The translations under genes and the position numbers were made by a program. From NCBI RefSeq assembly GCF_020042665.1, contig NZ_CP083376.1, positions 3,198,001 through 3,262,000 on the forward strand: a stretch of DNA of 64,000 nt. Reading direction: 5' to 3'. Below are positions 20,814 through 29,957 of the stretch, piece by piece. The notes below the pieces were generated by a model, which worked only from the letters and a program-made list of their open reading frames with translations, was not told the origin of the DNA and ran no database searches. Origin of the DNA: Pseudoxanthomonas sp. X-1 (GTDB lineage: Bacteria; Pseudomonadota; Gammaproteobacteria; Xanthomonadales; Xanthomonadaceae). Within the stretch, counting starts at the first letter, position 1, and every line of letters starts with the position of its first letter.

Positions 20814-22001
20814 TCAGAAACTGTCGCCGGGGACCCGGACCCAGCCTTCCATCAGCACGCGTGCGCTGCGGCTCATGAGGGCCTTGGTGACCTGCCACTG
20901 GCCATCGACCTGCTGTGCCTCGGCGCCCACGCGCAGCGTGCCGGAGGGGTGACCGAAGCGCACCGCGCTGCGCGGCCCGCCGCCGGCGGCGAGGTTGACC
21001 AGCGTGCCCGGAATCGCCGCCGCCGTGCCGATGGCCACCGCGGCGGTGCCCATCATCGCGTGGTGCAGCTTGCCCATCGACATCGCACGCACCCGCAGGT
21101 CGATCTCGCGTGCCTCCACGGTCCTGCCGCTGGAGGCGATGTAGGTGTCGGCCGGCGCGACGAAGGCCAGCTTGGGTGTGTGCTGCCGCCGGGCCGCCTC
21201 GTCCAGCGTCCGGATCAGGCCCATGCGCAGCGCGCCGTGGGCGCGGATGGTCTCCAGCCGTGCCAGGGCCGCGGCGTCTTCGTTGATCGCGCCCTGCAAC
21301 TCGCTGCCCGTGTAACCCAGCGCCGCGGCGTCGAGGAAGATCGTCGGGATGCCGGCATTGATCAGCGTGGCCTGGAAACTGCCCACCCCCGGCACCTCCA
21401 GCGTGTCGACCACATGCCCGGTGGGGAACATCGCGCCCCCCTCCTCGCCATCGTCGGCCGGGTCGAGGAACTCCAGCTGCACCTCGGCCGCCGGGAAGGT
21501 CACGCCATCGAGTTCGAAGTCACCGGTCTCCTGCACCTGCCCGTCGGTGATGGGCACGTGGGCGACGATGGTCTTGCCGATGTTGGCCTGCCAGATGCGC
21601 ACCGTGCACAGGCCATCGCGCGGCACCTTCGCCGGATCGATCAGGCCGGAGGCGATGGCGAACGGCCCCACCGCCGCCGACAGGTTGCCGCAGTTGCCCG
21701 ACCAGTCCACGAAGGCGCTGTCGATGGACACCTGGCCGAACAGATAGTCCACGTCGTGATCGGCGTGCGCGCTGCGCGAGACGATCACCGCCTTGCTGGT
21801 GCTGGACGTCGCGCCGCCCATGCCGTCGATCTGCTTGCCGTACGGATCGGGGCTGCCGATCACCCGCAGCAGCAGCGCGTCGCGCGCCGCGCCGGGCGCC
21901 TGCGCGCGCTCGGGCAGGTCCTGCAGGCGGAAGAAGACGCCCTTGGACGTGCCGCCGCGCAGGTAGGTGGCGGGGATCCGGATCTGCGGTACGTAGGACA
22001 T
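20814..22001 (-). CDS. prpF: 2-methylaconitate cis-trans isomerase PrpF
   Basis: Works with AcnD in the 2-methylcitrate cycle for propionate: AcnD makes 2-methylaconitate and PrpF isomerises it for hydration by an aconitase. The 395-residue product has the diaminopimelate-epimerase-like fold; visible family segments are [31 protein letters not shown] and [17 protein letters not shown], which contain the lysine and cysteine implicated in PrpF catalysis. The start is [10 protein letters not shown] at 22001. A 2H phosphoesterase gene separates it from acnD. Confidence 0.94.
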   Translation of the reverse strand: MSYVPQIRIPATYLRGGTSKGVFFRLQDLPERAQAPGAARDALLLRVIGSPDPYGKQIDGMGGATSSTSKAVIVSRSAHADHDVDYLFGQVSIDSAFVDWSGNCGNLSAAVGPFAIASGLIDPAKVPRDGLCTVRIWQANIGKTIVAHVPITDGQVQETGDFELDGVTFPAAEVQLEFLDPADDGEEGGAMFPTGHVVDTLEVPGVGSFQATLINAGIPTIFLDAAALGYTGSELQGAINEDAAALARLETIRAHGALRMGLIRTLDEAARRQHTPKLAFVAPADTYIASSGRTVEAREIDLRVRAMSMGKLHHAMMGTAAVAIGTAAAIPGTLVNLAAGGGPRSAVRFGHPSGTLRVGAEAQQVDGQWQVTKALMSRSARVLMEGWVRVPGDSF

Positions 22002-22039
22002 GCGAACTTCCTCGGAGCGTGCGCGCGGCACGCATTGCG

Positions 22040-22690
22040 TCAGAAAAGCGGGGCCTGCCGGGCCTGCGGCGCGGCGGGCGCCAGCGCCCAGCGCGACAGG
22101 GTGCGATAGCGGTAGGGATCGCCGCTGCCGACGGCCAGCTCGAAACTCTCGATCGGCCAGTCGATGGCGCGGATCGGCTTGGTGCGCTGGCGTCTGGCCT
22201 CGACGTCGTAGCGGTAGCTCAGCGTCACGTGCGGGCGGTGGCCCTTGCGACCAGTCAACAGGCCTTGGTCGGCGATGGCCAGCTTCAGCGCGAGCAGCAG
22301 TGCCTTCAATGCATCGACCGGCTGCGAACAGCACAGCTCGATATTGGCGCTGGCGCGCGCATTGGGGCTCACCCGCAGTTGGTCCAGCGACAGCAGGAAA
22401 CCGTGCGCCCGCACGGCCTCGCCTGCCTGCAGCAGCAGCGTGCGCGTCTGCGGCGAATCGATGAAGCGGTCCGACAGCGTCTGGTGCCAGTTGACCAGCG
22501 GAAACATCGCCAGCCCGGTGGCGGCCTGGATGCCCTGCTCGCGCGTGGAGGCATCGAACACCTCGCGCATGGCCGCATCGGGCCGGGCGATGAACAGCAG
22601 GCGATCGCCGCCCATCTCGGCGTGCCACAGCCGGTCCAGCAGTTGGCCCGGCGGCGGCGTGGTCGACTGCGGTCGCAGGGTGGTCAGCAC
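22040..22690 (-). CDS. 2'-5' RNA ligase-like 2H phosphoesterase
   Basis: A 216-residue protein with the two HxTL motifs that define the 2H phosphoesterase superfamily: WHQTLSD in the first half and RPHVTLSYRY in the second. These histidines act on 2',3'-cyclic or 2'-5' phosphodiesters in relatives. The GTG start at 22690 lies 4 bases after the acnD stop, and the gene ends 38 bases before the prpF start. It is thus embedded in the acnD-prpF operon although no 2-methylcitrate role is known for the family. RNA repair or cyclic phosphate processing are alternatives. Confidence 0.8.
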   Translation of the reverse strand: MLTTLRPQSTTPPPGQLLDRLWHAEMGGDRLLFIARPDAAMREVFDASTREQGIQAATGLAMFPLVNWHQTLSDRFIDSPQTRTLLLQAGEAVRAHGFLLSLDQLRVSPNARASANIELCCSQPVDALKALLLALKLAIADQGLLTGRKGHRPHVTLSYRYDVEARRQRTKPIRAIDWPIESFELAVGSGDPYRYRTLSRWALAPAAPQARQAPLF

Positions 22691-22694
22691 GCGA

Positions 22695-25304
22695 TCAGGC
22701 CGCCTTGGACGACTCGAGGAAGTCCTGGGCGAAGCGCTGCAGCACGCCACCGGCCTCGTAGATGGATACCTCTTCATCCGAGTCCAGCCGGCAGCGCACC
22801 GGCGCCTGTTCGGGGCCGCCATCCTTGCGGTGGATCACCAGGGTCAGCGTGGCGCCCGGCGCGCGCTGGCCGACGACATCGAAGGTCTCGGTGCCGTCCA
22901 GACGCAGGATGCGCCGGTCGGTGCCAGGCAGGAACTCCAGCGGCAGCACGCCCATGCCGATCAGGTTGGTGCGGTGGATGCGCTCGAAGCCCTCGGCCAC
23001 GATCGCCTCGACGCCCGCCAAGCGCACGCCCTTGGCGGCCCAGTCGCGCGAACTGCCCTGCCCGTAGTCGGCGCCGGCGATGATGATCAGCGGCTGGCCG
23101 CGCTGCATGTAGGTCTCGATGGCTTCCCACATGCGCACGACCTGGCCATCGGGTTCGATCCGCGCCAGCGAGCCCTGCGTCTCCACGCCGTCGATCACCG
23201 CCATCTCGTTGAGCAGCTTGGGGTTGGCGAAGGTCGCGCGCTGGGCGGTGAGATGGTCGCCACGATGGGTGGCGTAGGAGTTGAAGTCCTCCTCCGGCAC
23301 GCCCATGCGCGCCAGGTATTCCCCGGCCGCGCTGCTGGCCAGGATGGCGTTGGATGGCGAGAGATGGTCGGTGGTGATGTTGTCGCCCAGCAGCGCCAGC
23401 GGGCGCATGCCGCGCAGCGTGCGCGCGCCGGCCAGCGCGCCCTCCCAGTACGGCGGACGGCGGATGTAGGTGCTCATCGGCCGCCAGTCGTAGAGCGGGC
23501 TGATCTTCTGCCCGTGTTCGACGCGCACGTCGAACATCGGCCCGTAGACCTTGCGGAACTGCTCGGGCTTGACGCTGGCCCTGACCACCGCGTCCACCTC
23601 CGCGTCCGAAGGCCACAGGTCCTTGAGCGTGATCGGCTGGCCGTCGGCGTCGAAGCCCAGCGCATCCTTCTCGATGTCGAAGCGCACCGTGCCAGCGATG
23701 GCATAGGCGATCACCAGTGCCGGCGAGGCCAGGAAGGCCTGCTTGGCATAAGGATGGATGCGGCCGTCGAAGTTGCGGTTACCGCTGAGCACCGCGGTGG
23801 CGTAGAGGTCGCGCTCGATGATCTCCTGCTGGATCTTCGGATCCAGCGCGCCGCTCATGCCGTTGCAGGTGGTGCAGGCGAAGGCGACGATGCCGAAGCC
23901 CAGCCGCTCCAGCTCGGGCAGCAGTCCCGACTCCTCCAGATACAGCTGCACTGCCTTGGAACCGGGCGCCAGCGAGGTCTTGACCCACGGCTTGCGCGTC
24001 AGTCCGCGCGCGTTGGCATTGCGTGCCAGCAGCGCGGCGGCGATCACGTTGCGCGGATTGGAGGTGTTAGTGCAGCTGGTGATCGCCGCGATGATCACCG
24101 CGCCATCGGGCATCAGGCCGTTGGCCTCCTCCGCGCGCGCCTTGTCCAGGTCCACGGCGATGCCGCGCTCGGCCAGCGCGCGGGTGGGCAGGCGCCGGTG
24201 CGGGTTGGAGGGGCCGGCCAGGGTGCGATCGACCGTGGACAGATCGAACTGGAGCACGCGCTCGTACTGCGCGCTCGCCAGGTCATCGACCCAGATGCCG
24301 GCGGTGCGCGCGTAGGTCTCGACCAGCCGCACCTGCGCCTCTTCGCGGCCGGTCAGGCGCAGGTAGTCCAGGGTCTGGTCGTCGATGTGGAACAGCGCGG
24401 CGGTGGCGCCGTACTCGGGGCACATGTTGGAGATGGTCGCGCGGTCGCCGATGCTCAGCGTCGCCGCACCCGCGCCGTAGAACTCCAGGTAGGCGCCGAC
24501 CACCTTCTGCTTGCGCAGGAACTCGGTCAGGGCCAGCACGATGTCGGTGCAGGTGATGCCCTCGCCCGGGCGGCCGGTCAGCTCGACCCCGACGATGTCG
24601 GGCAGGCGCATCCACGAGGCGCGGCCCAGCATCACGTTCTCCGCCTCCAACCCGCCCACGCCGACGGCGATCACGCCCAGCGCGTCCACGTGCGGGGTAT
24701 GGCTGTCGGTGCCCACGCAGGTATCGGGGAAGGCCACGCCGTCGCGGGTGTAGATCACCGGCGACATCTTCTCCAGGTTGATCTGATGCATGATCCCGTT
24801 GCCCGGGCCGATCACCTCGATGTTGCGGAACGCCTTGGCCGTCCAGTCGATGAAGTCGAAGCGGTCGGCGTTGCGGCGGTCCTCGATGGCGCGGTTCTTG
24901 GCGAACGCCTGCGGATCGGTCCCGCCGCATTCCACCGCCAGCGAGTGGTCCACGATCAGCTGCACCGGCACCACGGGATTGACCTGCGCCGGGTCGCCGC
25001 CCTGCTCGGCGATGGCATCGCGCAGCCCGGCCAGATCCACTAGCGCCGTCTGCCCCAGGATGTCGTGACAGACCACGCGCACCGGGAACCAGGGGAAATC
25101 CAGATCGCGCCGGCGCTCGATCAGCTGGCCCAGGTAGGCCGGCAGCTGCGCCGGATCGGCGCAGCGCACCAGGTTCTCCGCATGGACCCGCGCGGTGTAC
25201 GGCAGCCCCGCCCAGGCGCCCGGCGCGAGCGCCTCGACCGCGGCGCGGGCGTCGAAGTAGTCCAGCGAGGTGCCGGGGAGCGGGACGCGGTAAGCGGTAT
25301 TCAT
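22695..25304 (-). CDS. acnD: Fe/S-dependent 2-methylisocitrate dehydratase AcnD
   Basis: An aconitase-family enzyme of the 2-methylcitrate cycle, used with PrpF instead of PrpD. The 869-residue length is characteristic of AcnD. The [4Fe-4S] ligands lie in SCTNTSNP and ACTTCNG. Other aconitase landmarks are GTDSHTPHVDALG, GDNITTDHLSPSN and GADYGQGSSRDWAAKG. The start is ATG at 25304 (MNTAYRVPLPGTSLDYFDARAA). prpB, prpC and a prpR regulator, often adjacent, are not in this window. Transcribed divergently from etfQO across a palindrome-rich spacer. Confidence 0.95.
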   Translation of the reverse strand: MNTAYRVPLPGTSLDYFDARAAVEALAPGAWAGLPYTARVHAENLVRCADPAQLPAYLGQLIERRRDLDFPWFPVRVVCHDILGQTALVDLAGLRDAIAEQGGDPAQVNPVVPVQLIVDHSLAVECGGTDPQAFAKNRAIEDRRNADRFDFIDWTAKAFRNIEVIGPGNGIMHQINLEKMSPVIYTRDGVAFPDTCVGTDSHTPHVDALGVIAVGVGGLEAENVMLGRASWMRLPDIVGVELTGRPGEGITCTDIVLALTEFLRKQKVVGAYLEFYGAGAATLSIGDRATISNMCPEYGATAALFHIDDQTLDYLRLTGREEAQVRLVETYARTAGIWVDDLASAQYERVLQFDLSTVDRTLAGPSNPHRRLPTRALAERGIAVDLDKARAEEANGLMPDGAVIIAAITSCTNTSNPRNVIAAALLARNANARGLTRKPWVKTSLAPGSKAVQLYLEESGLLPELERLGFGIVAFACTTCNGMSGALDPKIQQEIIERDLYATAVLSGNRNFDGRIHPYAKQAFLASPALVIAYAIAGTVRFDIEKDALGFDADGQPITLKDLWPSDAEVDAVVRASVKPEQFRKVYGPMFDVRVEHGQKISPLYDWRPMSTYIRRPPYWEGALAGARTLRGMRPLALLGDNITTDHLSPSNAILASSAAGEYLARMGVPEEDFNSYATHRGDHLTAQRATFANPKLLNEMAVIDGVETQGSLARIEPDGQVVRMWEAIETYMQRGQPLIIIAGADYGQGSSRDWAAKGVRLAGVEAIVAEGFERIHRTNLIGMGVLPLEFLPGTDRRILRLDGTETFDVVGQRAPGATLTLVIHRKDGGPEQAPVRCRLDSDEEVSIYEAGGVLQRFAQDFLESSKAA

Positions 25305-25389
25305 GGCGGGATCCTGCGATCAGATCTGGCGAGCGACGAGCGGCGCGGAAGCGGGCCGCGCCAGGGCGCAATCTGGCACCGCACGATGC

Positions 25390-25399
25390 ATTGATCAAT
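25390..25399. promoter_or_regulatory. ATTGATCAAT palindrome upstream of acnD
   Basis: A perfect 10-base palindrome in an AT-rich patch about 85 bases upstream of the acnD start. It may be part of an operator or the promoter. No regulator can be named. Confidence 0.3.
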
Positions 25400-25441
25400 C
25401 TTGAGCGGCAGAATCAATATATCTGCGCGGACCCGCGTGAA

Positions 25442-25470
25442 TTCAAACGCGCGTTTGGCTTCGCTATGAT
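25442..25470 (+). promoter_or_regulatory. etfQO: Candidate promoter of etfQO
   Basis: TTCAAA at 25442-25447 and TATGAT at 25465-25470 are spaced by 17 bases. The -10 is a five-of-six match to TATAAT. The PsrA-like palindrome fills the spacer, which is a position suited to repression. Confidence 0.45.
25444..25457. promoter_or_regulatory. PsrA-like operator palindrome upstream of etfQO
   Basis: CAAACGCGCGTTTG is a perfect 14-base palindrome and fits the published PsrA consensus (G/C)AAAC-N2-4-GTTTG(G/C). PsrA is a TetR-type, fatty-acid-responsive repressor of beta-oxidation genes in pseudomonads. The site is 52 bases upstream of the etfQO start codon. Confidence 0.6.
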
Positions 25471-25509
25471 GGCGCCCCCTTCGCCATGCCCCACGATGGA
25501 GCACAGCCG

Positions 25510-27195
25510 ATGACCCCCGACGCGCTACTCGCCCAGTACGGGCCCCGCGAATCGATGGAATACGACGTGGTGGTGGTCGGTGCGGGCCCGGGCGGCCTGG
25601 CCACCGCGATCCGGCTCAAGCAGCTGGCTGCCGAGGCCGGTCGCGACGTGTCGGTGTGCGTGCTGGAGAAGGGCTCCGAGCCCGGCGCCCACATCCTGTC
25701 CGGCGCGATCATGGACCCGCGCGCGCTGACCGAGCTGTTCCCCGACTGGAAGGAAAAGGGCGCCCCGCTCAAGCAGCCGGTGACCGAGGACCAGTTCCTG
25801 TTCCTCAGCGACACCGGCGCCAGGGCGACCCCGCATGCGCTGCTGCCCGAGTGCTTCCACAACCAGGGCAACTACATCATCAGCCTCGGCGCCCTGACGC
25901 GCTGGCTCAGCGCCCAGGCCGAAGGGCTGGGCGTGGAGATCTTCCCGGGCTTCGCCGCCACCGAGATCCTCTACACCGACGCCGGTGCGGTGAAAGGTGT
26001 GGCCACCGGCAACATGGGCCTGGGCAAGGACGGCGAGCCCACGGCCGAGTTCCAGCTGGGCATGGAGCTGCACGCCAAGTACACGATCTTCGCCGAGGGC
26101 TCGCGCGGCCAGCTCGGCCGCCAACTGCTGGCCAAGTTCTCGCTGGACGCCGGCAAGGATCCGCAGGCCTATGGGCTGGGCATCAAGGAGCTCTGGCAGA
26201 TCGACCCGGCCAAGCACACGCCCGGCCTGGTGGTCCACACCGCCGGCTGGCCGCTGGACGCGGACACCTATGGCGGCTCGTTCCTGTACCACGCCGAGGA
26301 CGACAAGGTCGCCATCGGCCTGGTGGTGGGGCTGGACTACAAGAACCCCTGGCTGAGCCCGTTCGAGGAGTTCCAGCGCTTCAAGACCCATCCGGCGATC
26401 CGCAAGTATCTCGAAGGCGGCAAGCGCATCGGCTACGGCGCCCGTTCGATCACTGCCGGCGGCCTGATGTCGCTGCCCAAGCTGGTCTTCCCCGGCGGCG
26501 CGCTGGTCGGCTGCGAGGCCGGCACGCTCAACGCCAGTCGCATCAAGGGCAGCCACGCGGCGATCAAGACCGGCATGCTGGCCGCCGAGGCCGCGTTCGC
26601 TGCGCTGGGCGAAGGCCGCAGCGGCGATGAACTGAGCGCCTACCCGGCGGCCTTCGAGGCCAGCTGGCTGTACGCCGAGCTGCAGCAGTCCAAGAACTTC
26701 AAGCAGTGGTTCAAGAAGGGCCGCACGCTGGCCACGCTGATGACCGGCATCGAGCAGTGGCTGCTGCCCAGGCTGGGCATCCGCAACCCGCCGTGGACGC
26801 TGCGCCACAGCACGCCGGACCATGCCTGCCTGGAGCCGGCCAACCAGCACCAGAAGATCGCCTACCCCAAGCCGGACGGCCAGCTGACCTTCGACCGGCT
26901 GTCCTCGGTGTTCCTGTCCAGCACCAACCACGACGAGGACCAGCCGGCGCACCTGACGCTGAAGGATCCGGCCGTGCCGGTGGAGATCAACCTGGCGACC
27001 TATGCGGGCCCCGAGGCGCGCTATTGCCCGGCCGGCGTCTACGAGTTCGTCGCCGCCGACGGCGGCGGCCAGCGCCTGCAGATCAACGCCCAGAACTGCG
27101 TGCACTGCAAGACCTGCGACATCAAGGATCCGACCCAGAACATCGTCTGGGTCGCCCCGCAGGGCGGCGGCGGGCCGAACTACGCGGGCATGTAG
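25510..27195 (+). CDS. etfQO: Electron transfer flavoprotein-ubiquinone oxidoreductase
   Basis: Passes electrons from ETF, reduced by acyl-CoA dehydrogenases, to ubiquinone at the inner membrane. The 561-residue product has the FAD-binding VVVVGAGPGGLATAIRLK at its N-terminus and a C-terminal [4Fe-4S] domain with NCVHCKTCDIKDPTQNI followed by GGGGPNY. ATG at 25510 (MTPDALLAQ) is preferred because GGAG lies at 25498-25501; an upstream ATG at 25486 has no clear ribosome site. Regulation by a fatty-acid-sensing repressor is inferred from the upstream palindrome. Confidence 0.95.
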   Translation: MTPDALLAQYGPRESMEYDVVVVGAGPGGLATAIRLKQLAAEAGRDVSVCVLEKGSEPGAHILSGAIMDPRALTELFPDWKEKGAPLKQPVTEDQFLFLSDTGARATPHALLPECFHNQGNYIISLGALTRWLSAQAEGLGVEIFPGFAATEILYTDAGAVKGVATGNMGLGKDGEPTAEFQLGMELHAKYTIFAEGSRGQLGRQLLAKFSLDAGKDPQAYGLGIKELWQIDPAKHTPGLVVHTAGWPLDADTYGGSFLYHAEDDKVAIGLVVGLDYKNPWLSPFEEFQRFKTHPAIRKYLEGGKRIGYGARSITAGGLMSLPKLVFPGGALVGCEAGTLNASRIKGSHAAIKTGMLAAEAAFAALGEGRSGDELSAYPAAFEASWLYAELQQSKNFKQWFKKGRTLATLMTGIEQWLLPRLGIRNPPWTLRHSTPDHACLEPANQHQKIAYPKPDGQLTFDRLSSVFLSSTNHDEDQPAHLTLKDPAVPVEINLATYAGPEARYCPAGVYEFVAADGGGQRLQINAQNCVHCKTCDIKDPTQNIVWVAPQGGGGPNYAGM

Positions 27196-27355
27196 GCCCG
27201 CTTTCACCGCAAGGCACCGGCGGATGCGCCAGCCGCGCCTCCGACCGGATTCCGACAGGGCGCTACGGTCTACTGCGTCCGGCCGGCCCGGCACGCGATG
27301 CGCGCGGGCGCGGTTCCAGTCGTCCCCTGCCGGCAAAACCCCGATAATGCGCGCC

Positions 27356-28078
27356 ATGCAGAATCCCGCCCTGTCCGTCGTCGTCCCCGTCTTCAACGAG
27401 CGCGACAACACCGCCCCTCTGGTCCACGAGATCCTCGCCGCCCTGCGCGGCGTGGTGCCGTTCGAGATCCTCTACGTCGACGACCACTCGCGCGACGACA
27501 CCTTGGCCACCCTGCAGGCGCTCAAGGTGCAGGTGCCCGAGCTGCGCGTGCTGCAGCACCAGACCCAGAGCGGACAGAGCACGGCCATCCGCACCGGCGT
27601 CAAGGCCGCGCGCGCGCCGTGGATCGCCACGCTCGATGGCGATGGCCAGAACGACCCGGCCGATCTGCCCAAACTGCTGCGCGAGCGCGACGCCGGCGAT
27701 CCGCAGGTCAAGCTCTACGCCGGCTGGCGCGTGAACCGCCAGGACAGCGGCAGCAAGCGATGGGCGTCCCGCTACGCCAACGCCATCCGCGTCCGCATGC
27801 TGCACGACGACACCCCGGACACCGGCTGCGGGACCAAATTGTTCGAGCGCGAGGCCTTCCTCGACCTGCCCTACTTCGACCACATGCACCGCTACCTGCC
27901 GGCGTTGATGCAGCGCGCCGGGTGGAAGACCGTCAGCGTGCCGGTCAACCATCGCCCGCGCGGCGCGGGCGTGTCCAAGTACAACAACCTGCAGCGCGCC
28001 CTGGTCGGCATCCGCGACCTGCGCGGCGTGGCTTGGCTGATCGCGCGCAGCAAGCGCACCGCGGTCAAGGAACTCTAG
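27356..28078 (+). CDS. Glycosyltransferase family 2, dolichol/undecaprenyl-phosphate sugar transferase-like
   Basis: A 240-residue GT2 enzyme of the DPM1/ArnC-like group. Seen: LSVVVPVFNERDN at the N-terminus, ILYVDDHSRDDT, the donor-binding TLDGDGQNDPADL (DxD-like), and NHRPRGAGVSKYNN, typical of polyprenyl-phosphate mannosyl/glucosyl transferases. There are no C-terminal membrane helices. The start may be ATG 27347 or 27356. The LAB_N membrane gene starts 2 bases after the stop, suggesting a joint role in making or moving a lipid-linked sugar; the sugar is unknown. Confidence 0.88.
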   Translation: MQNPALSVVVPVFNERDNTAPLVHEILAALRGVVPFEILYVDDHSRDDTLATLQALKVQVPELRVLQHQTQSGQSTAIRTGVKAARAPWIATLDGDGQNDPADLPKLLRERDAGDPQVKLYAGWRVNRQDSGSKRWASRYANAIRVRMLHDDTPDTGCGTKLFEREAFLDLPYFDHMHRYLPALMQRAGWKTVSVPVNHRPRGAGVSKYNNLQRALVGIRDLRGVAWLIARSKRTAVKEL

Positions 28079-28080
28079 GC

Positions 28081-28422
28081 ATGGAAATCCACTGGCTGGA
28101 CCAGCCGATCCAGGCCCTGTTCTGGACCGGCATCCATATCACCGGATGGAAACTCATCGGCTACACCGGCGCGTTGATGTTCGGCGGCCGCTGGCTGGTG
28201 CAGTTCATCGCGTCCAAGCGCGCCGGCAAGCCGGTGATCCCGCGGCTGTTCTGGTACATGAGCGTCGTCGGCAGCCTGATGACGCTGGCCTACTTCATCT
28301 TTTCCGCCAAGCAGGACTCGGTGGGCGTCCTGCAGAATCTGTTTCCCGCCTTCACCGCGCTCTACAGCCTGCATCTGGATATCAGGCACCGCGGCTGGAA
28401 GCGCGATCGCGCCACCCACTAG
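28081..28422 (+). CDS. LAB_N (lipid-A-disaccharide synthase N-terminal) domain membrane protein
   Basis: A 113-residue protein with three hydrophobic segments. The LAB_N hallmarks are GALMFGGRWLVQFIASKRAGK and PRLFWYMSVVGSLMTLAYF. In many proteobacteria this small protein follows a GT2 gene, sometimes with an ArnT-like transferase, in sugar-lipid modification clusters; no such third gene is present here. The stop at 28422 borders the degenerate secretion region. Confidence 0.88.
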   Translation: MEIHWLDQPIQALFWTGIHITGWKLIGYTGALMFGGRWLVQFIASKRAGKPVIPRLFWYMSVVGSLMTLAYFIFSAKQDSVGVLQNLFPAFTALYSLHLDIRHRGWKRDRATH

Positions 28423-28433
28423 TCGCGGTGGTT

Positions 28434-28500
28434 CTACTCCCTGTCCCTAGGCATGGTGCAGTTCGAGTAAACCACCTTGCACGACGCATTGGGTTCGCTC
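28434..28500 (-). pseudogene. 3' relic of a fourth DUF4189 gene
   Basis: Read on the minus strand, the last codons before the TAG at 28434-28436 spell SEPNASCKVVYSNCTMP. This matches the end of the intact DUF4189 protein at 29958-30476 (SSASCKVTYSDCSMP). Nothing upstream in frame continues the family, so only the tail survives. It abuts the LAB_N gene and marks the edge of the secretion region. Confidence 0.6.
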
Positions 28501-28564
28501 TTCCCCCTCGCAATACCTTGTGGGGACATTGAGGCACGCGGCCTTCAGGCCAGGCAAAATTTCC

Positions 28565-29071
28565 TCAATAGCTCTGGTAATAGGGCTCACTGCATTCGGC
28601 CACTACAACCTGACAAGTGTGCCCGGCGTTATCCTTCTGACATCCTGACATCGCCAACTCGCTCGCCCGTTCAACACTGCCCGCAGCCGACGTCATGGAG
28701 ACGCCCTGCTCCCGACCCTGTGCGATCGCCACACACTGGTTAAAGTAGGTAAAGGTACTCCGACAATCTCCTCCACCCTTTTGCTTGCACGCCGCGACGG
28801 CCGCCGCGATGGCTTCCTTCTTGGAAGCAAATCCTTTGGCTGTAACGCCAGCTGGGGGGTTAAGGGAAGTCGCAACCGCACCCCACGTTCTCTGCCAGTA
28901 CCCACCTGGACGTGACGCTGCATTACCGGAGGCATTCACTCCCGGACCAGGCGCGCAGCCTTGCCACCCTGGACCGCTTTGCGGGAAATATCCAGGCGGA
29001 CAATTCCCTTCAGCGTGGACATATTCGATCGGCAAGGCGAAAAGAATAGCAGCCAACAAGAATTTATTCAT
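28565..29071 (-). CDS. Secreted DUF4189 protein, copy 3
   Basis: A 168-residue protein with a signal peptide (MNKFLLAAILFALPIEYVHA). The mature part opens GNCPPGYFPQSGPGWQGC and contains the DUF4189 core WGAVATS...CRSTFTYFNQCVAIAQG, ending CQVVVAECSEPYYQSY. Eight cysteines could make four disulfides, as expected for a periplasmic or exported protein. It follows a decayed second virB6. The domain has no established function that I can state; its repeated position behind virB6 suggests a link to the secretion system. The start at 29071 is set by the signal peptide. Confidence 0.85.
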   Translation of the reverse strand: MNKFLLAAILFALPIEYVHAEGNCPPGYFPQSGPGWQGCAPGPGVNASGNAASRPGGYWQRTWGAVATSLNPPAGVTAKGFASKKEAIAAAVAACKQKGGGDCRSTFTYFNQCVAIAQGREQGVSMTSAAGSVERASELAMSGCQKDNAGHTCQVVVAECSEPYYQSY

Positions 29072-29105
29072 TTCGATTCCCGAAGTAGGCAGCCCAGCAC
29101 CGACT

Positions 29106-29957
29106 TTAAACTCTTCCATCCTTCGTGAGATTAACAGCCTCTGGCGCAACGGAAGAGTACCCAGTGTTAGGAGGAAGTATGTTCCGCGACCCGGCAGAAC
29201 TTTCCCCAAGAACCCTGGGCGGCGGCAAGCCTGGCGTCTGACTCATGCGCGCCTGATTCGAAGTAGCAGGATTGCTCGTCGCGGAGCCCGGCCCGATCTG
29301 CGAATAGGAAGAGAACTGCCCCAGCATGCCGTTGATGAAACTTGCCGCCATTGGGGGGCCGGTAATGATCAGCATCGTCAGGATGAGACCGAGCCCCCCG
29401 TCTGGATGGCGATGGTTCTCATGCCATCCGAGTTGTCGGCAAGCGCGCTTCCTAGCTAGAACGACGCGGCGACCGCAAGCATCATCTCGGTGGCGATGAT
29501 CAGGACGACATACAACACCGCCAGGGCGAACATCGTGCCGACGCCGTAGAAGAGCCACTTCTGGAACAGCCCCTTGGTCACATCGAACAGCAGGCACATG
29601 ATGAAGAAAGGCCCGAAACCGATGAACATCGCCATCGCGAGCTTGTTCAACGTGATCATCGTGCCTCCGGCCAAAGCCGGACCGCCTGCACCGAAGGCGG
29701 CAGTCGCCTCGATCAGGATCTGATCGGAAGTCGCATCGCCATGCCCGCTTCCATCACGCCCTTTCTCCACCGCGGCAATGGCGCCCAAGGACAGCTAGGT
29801 TGGCTGTCCATGATGTGATACATGCTGTCGATGTCGTCATTGCTGCCAGTCACCGCACCGTACACAACCTTGCCCAGTCCATCGGTCAGGCTGGAATAGA
29901 GTGTCGTCGTACTCCAGCCCAGCTGGTGGCGACATCGATGATCAGAGTCGCGCGTGG
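29106..29957 (-). pseudogene. Decayed second copy of virB6
   Basis: This stretch is nearly identical to virB6 at 31208-32284 from about residue 80 onward. It lacks the first ~80 codons; at 29790/29791 it has lost 11 bases found in virB6 and at 29805 gained one; TGG has become TAG at 29456-29458; and a run of seven C in virB6 is six at 29394-29399. Beyond the shared LLTMLIITGPPMAASF-type region and the ARMxQTPGLPPP segment, the tail differs from virB6 (ending NLTKDGRV), so it derives from a distinct paralogue or an older tail. Confidence 0.88.
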
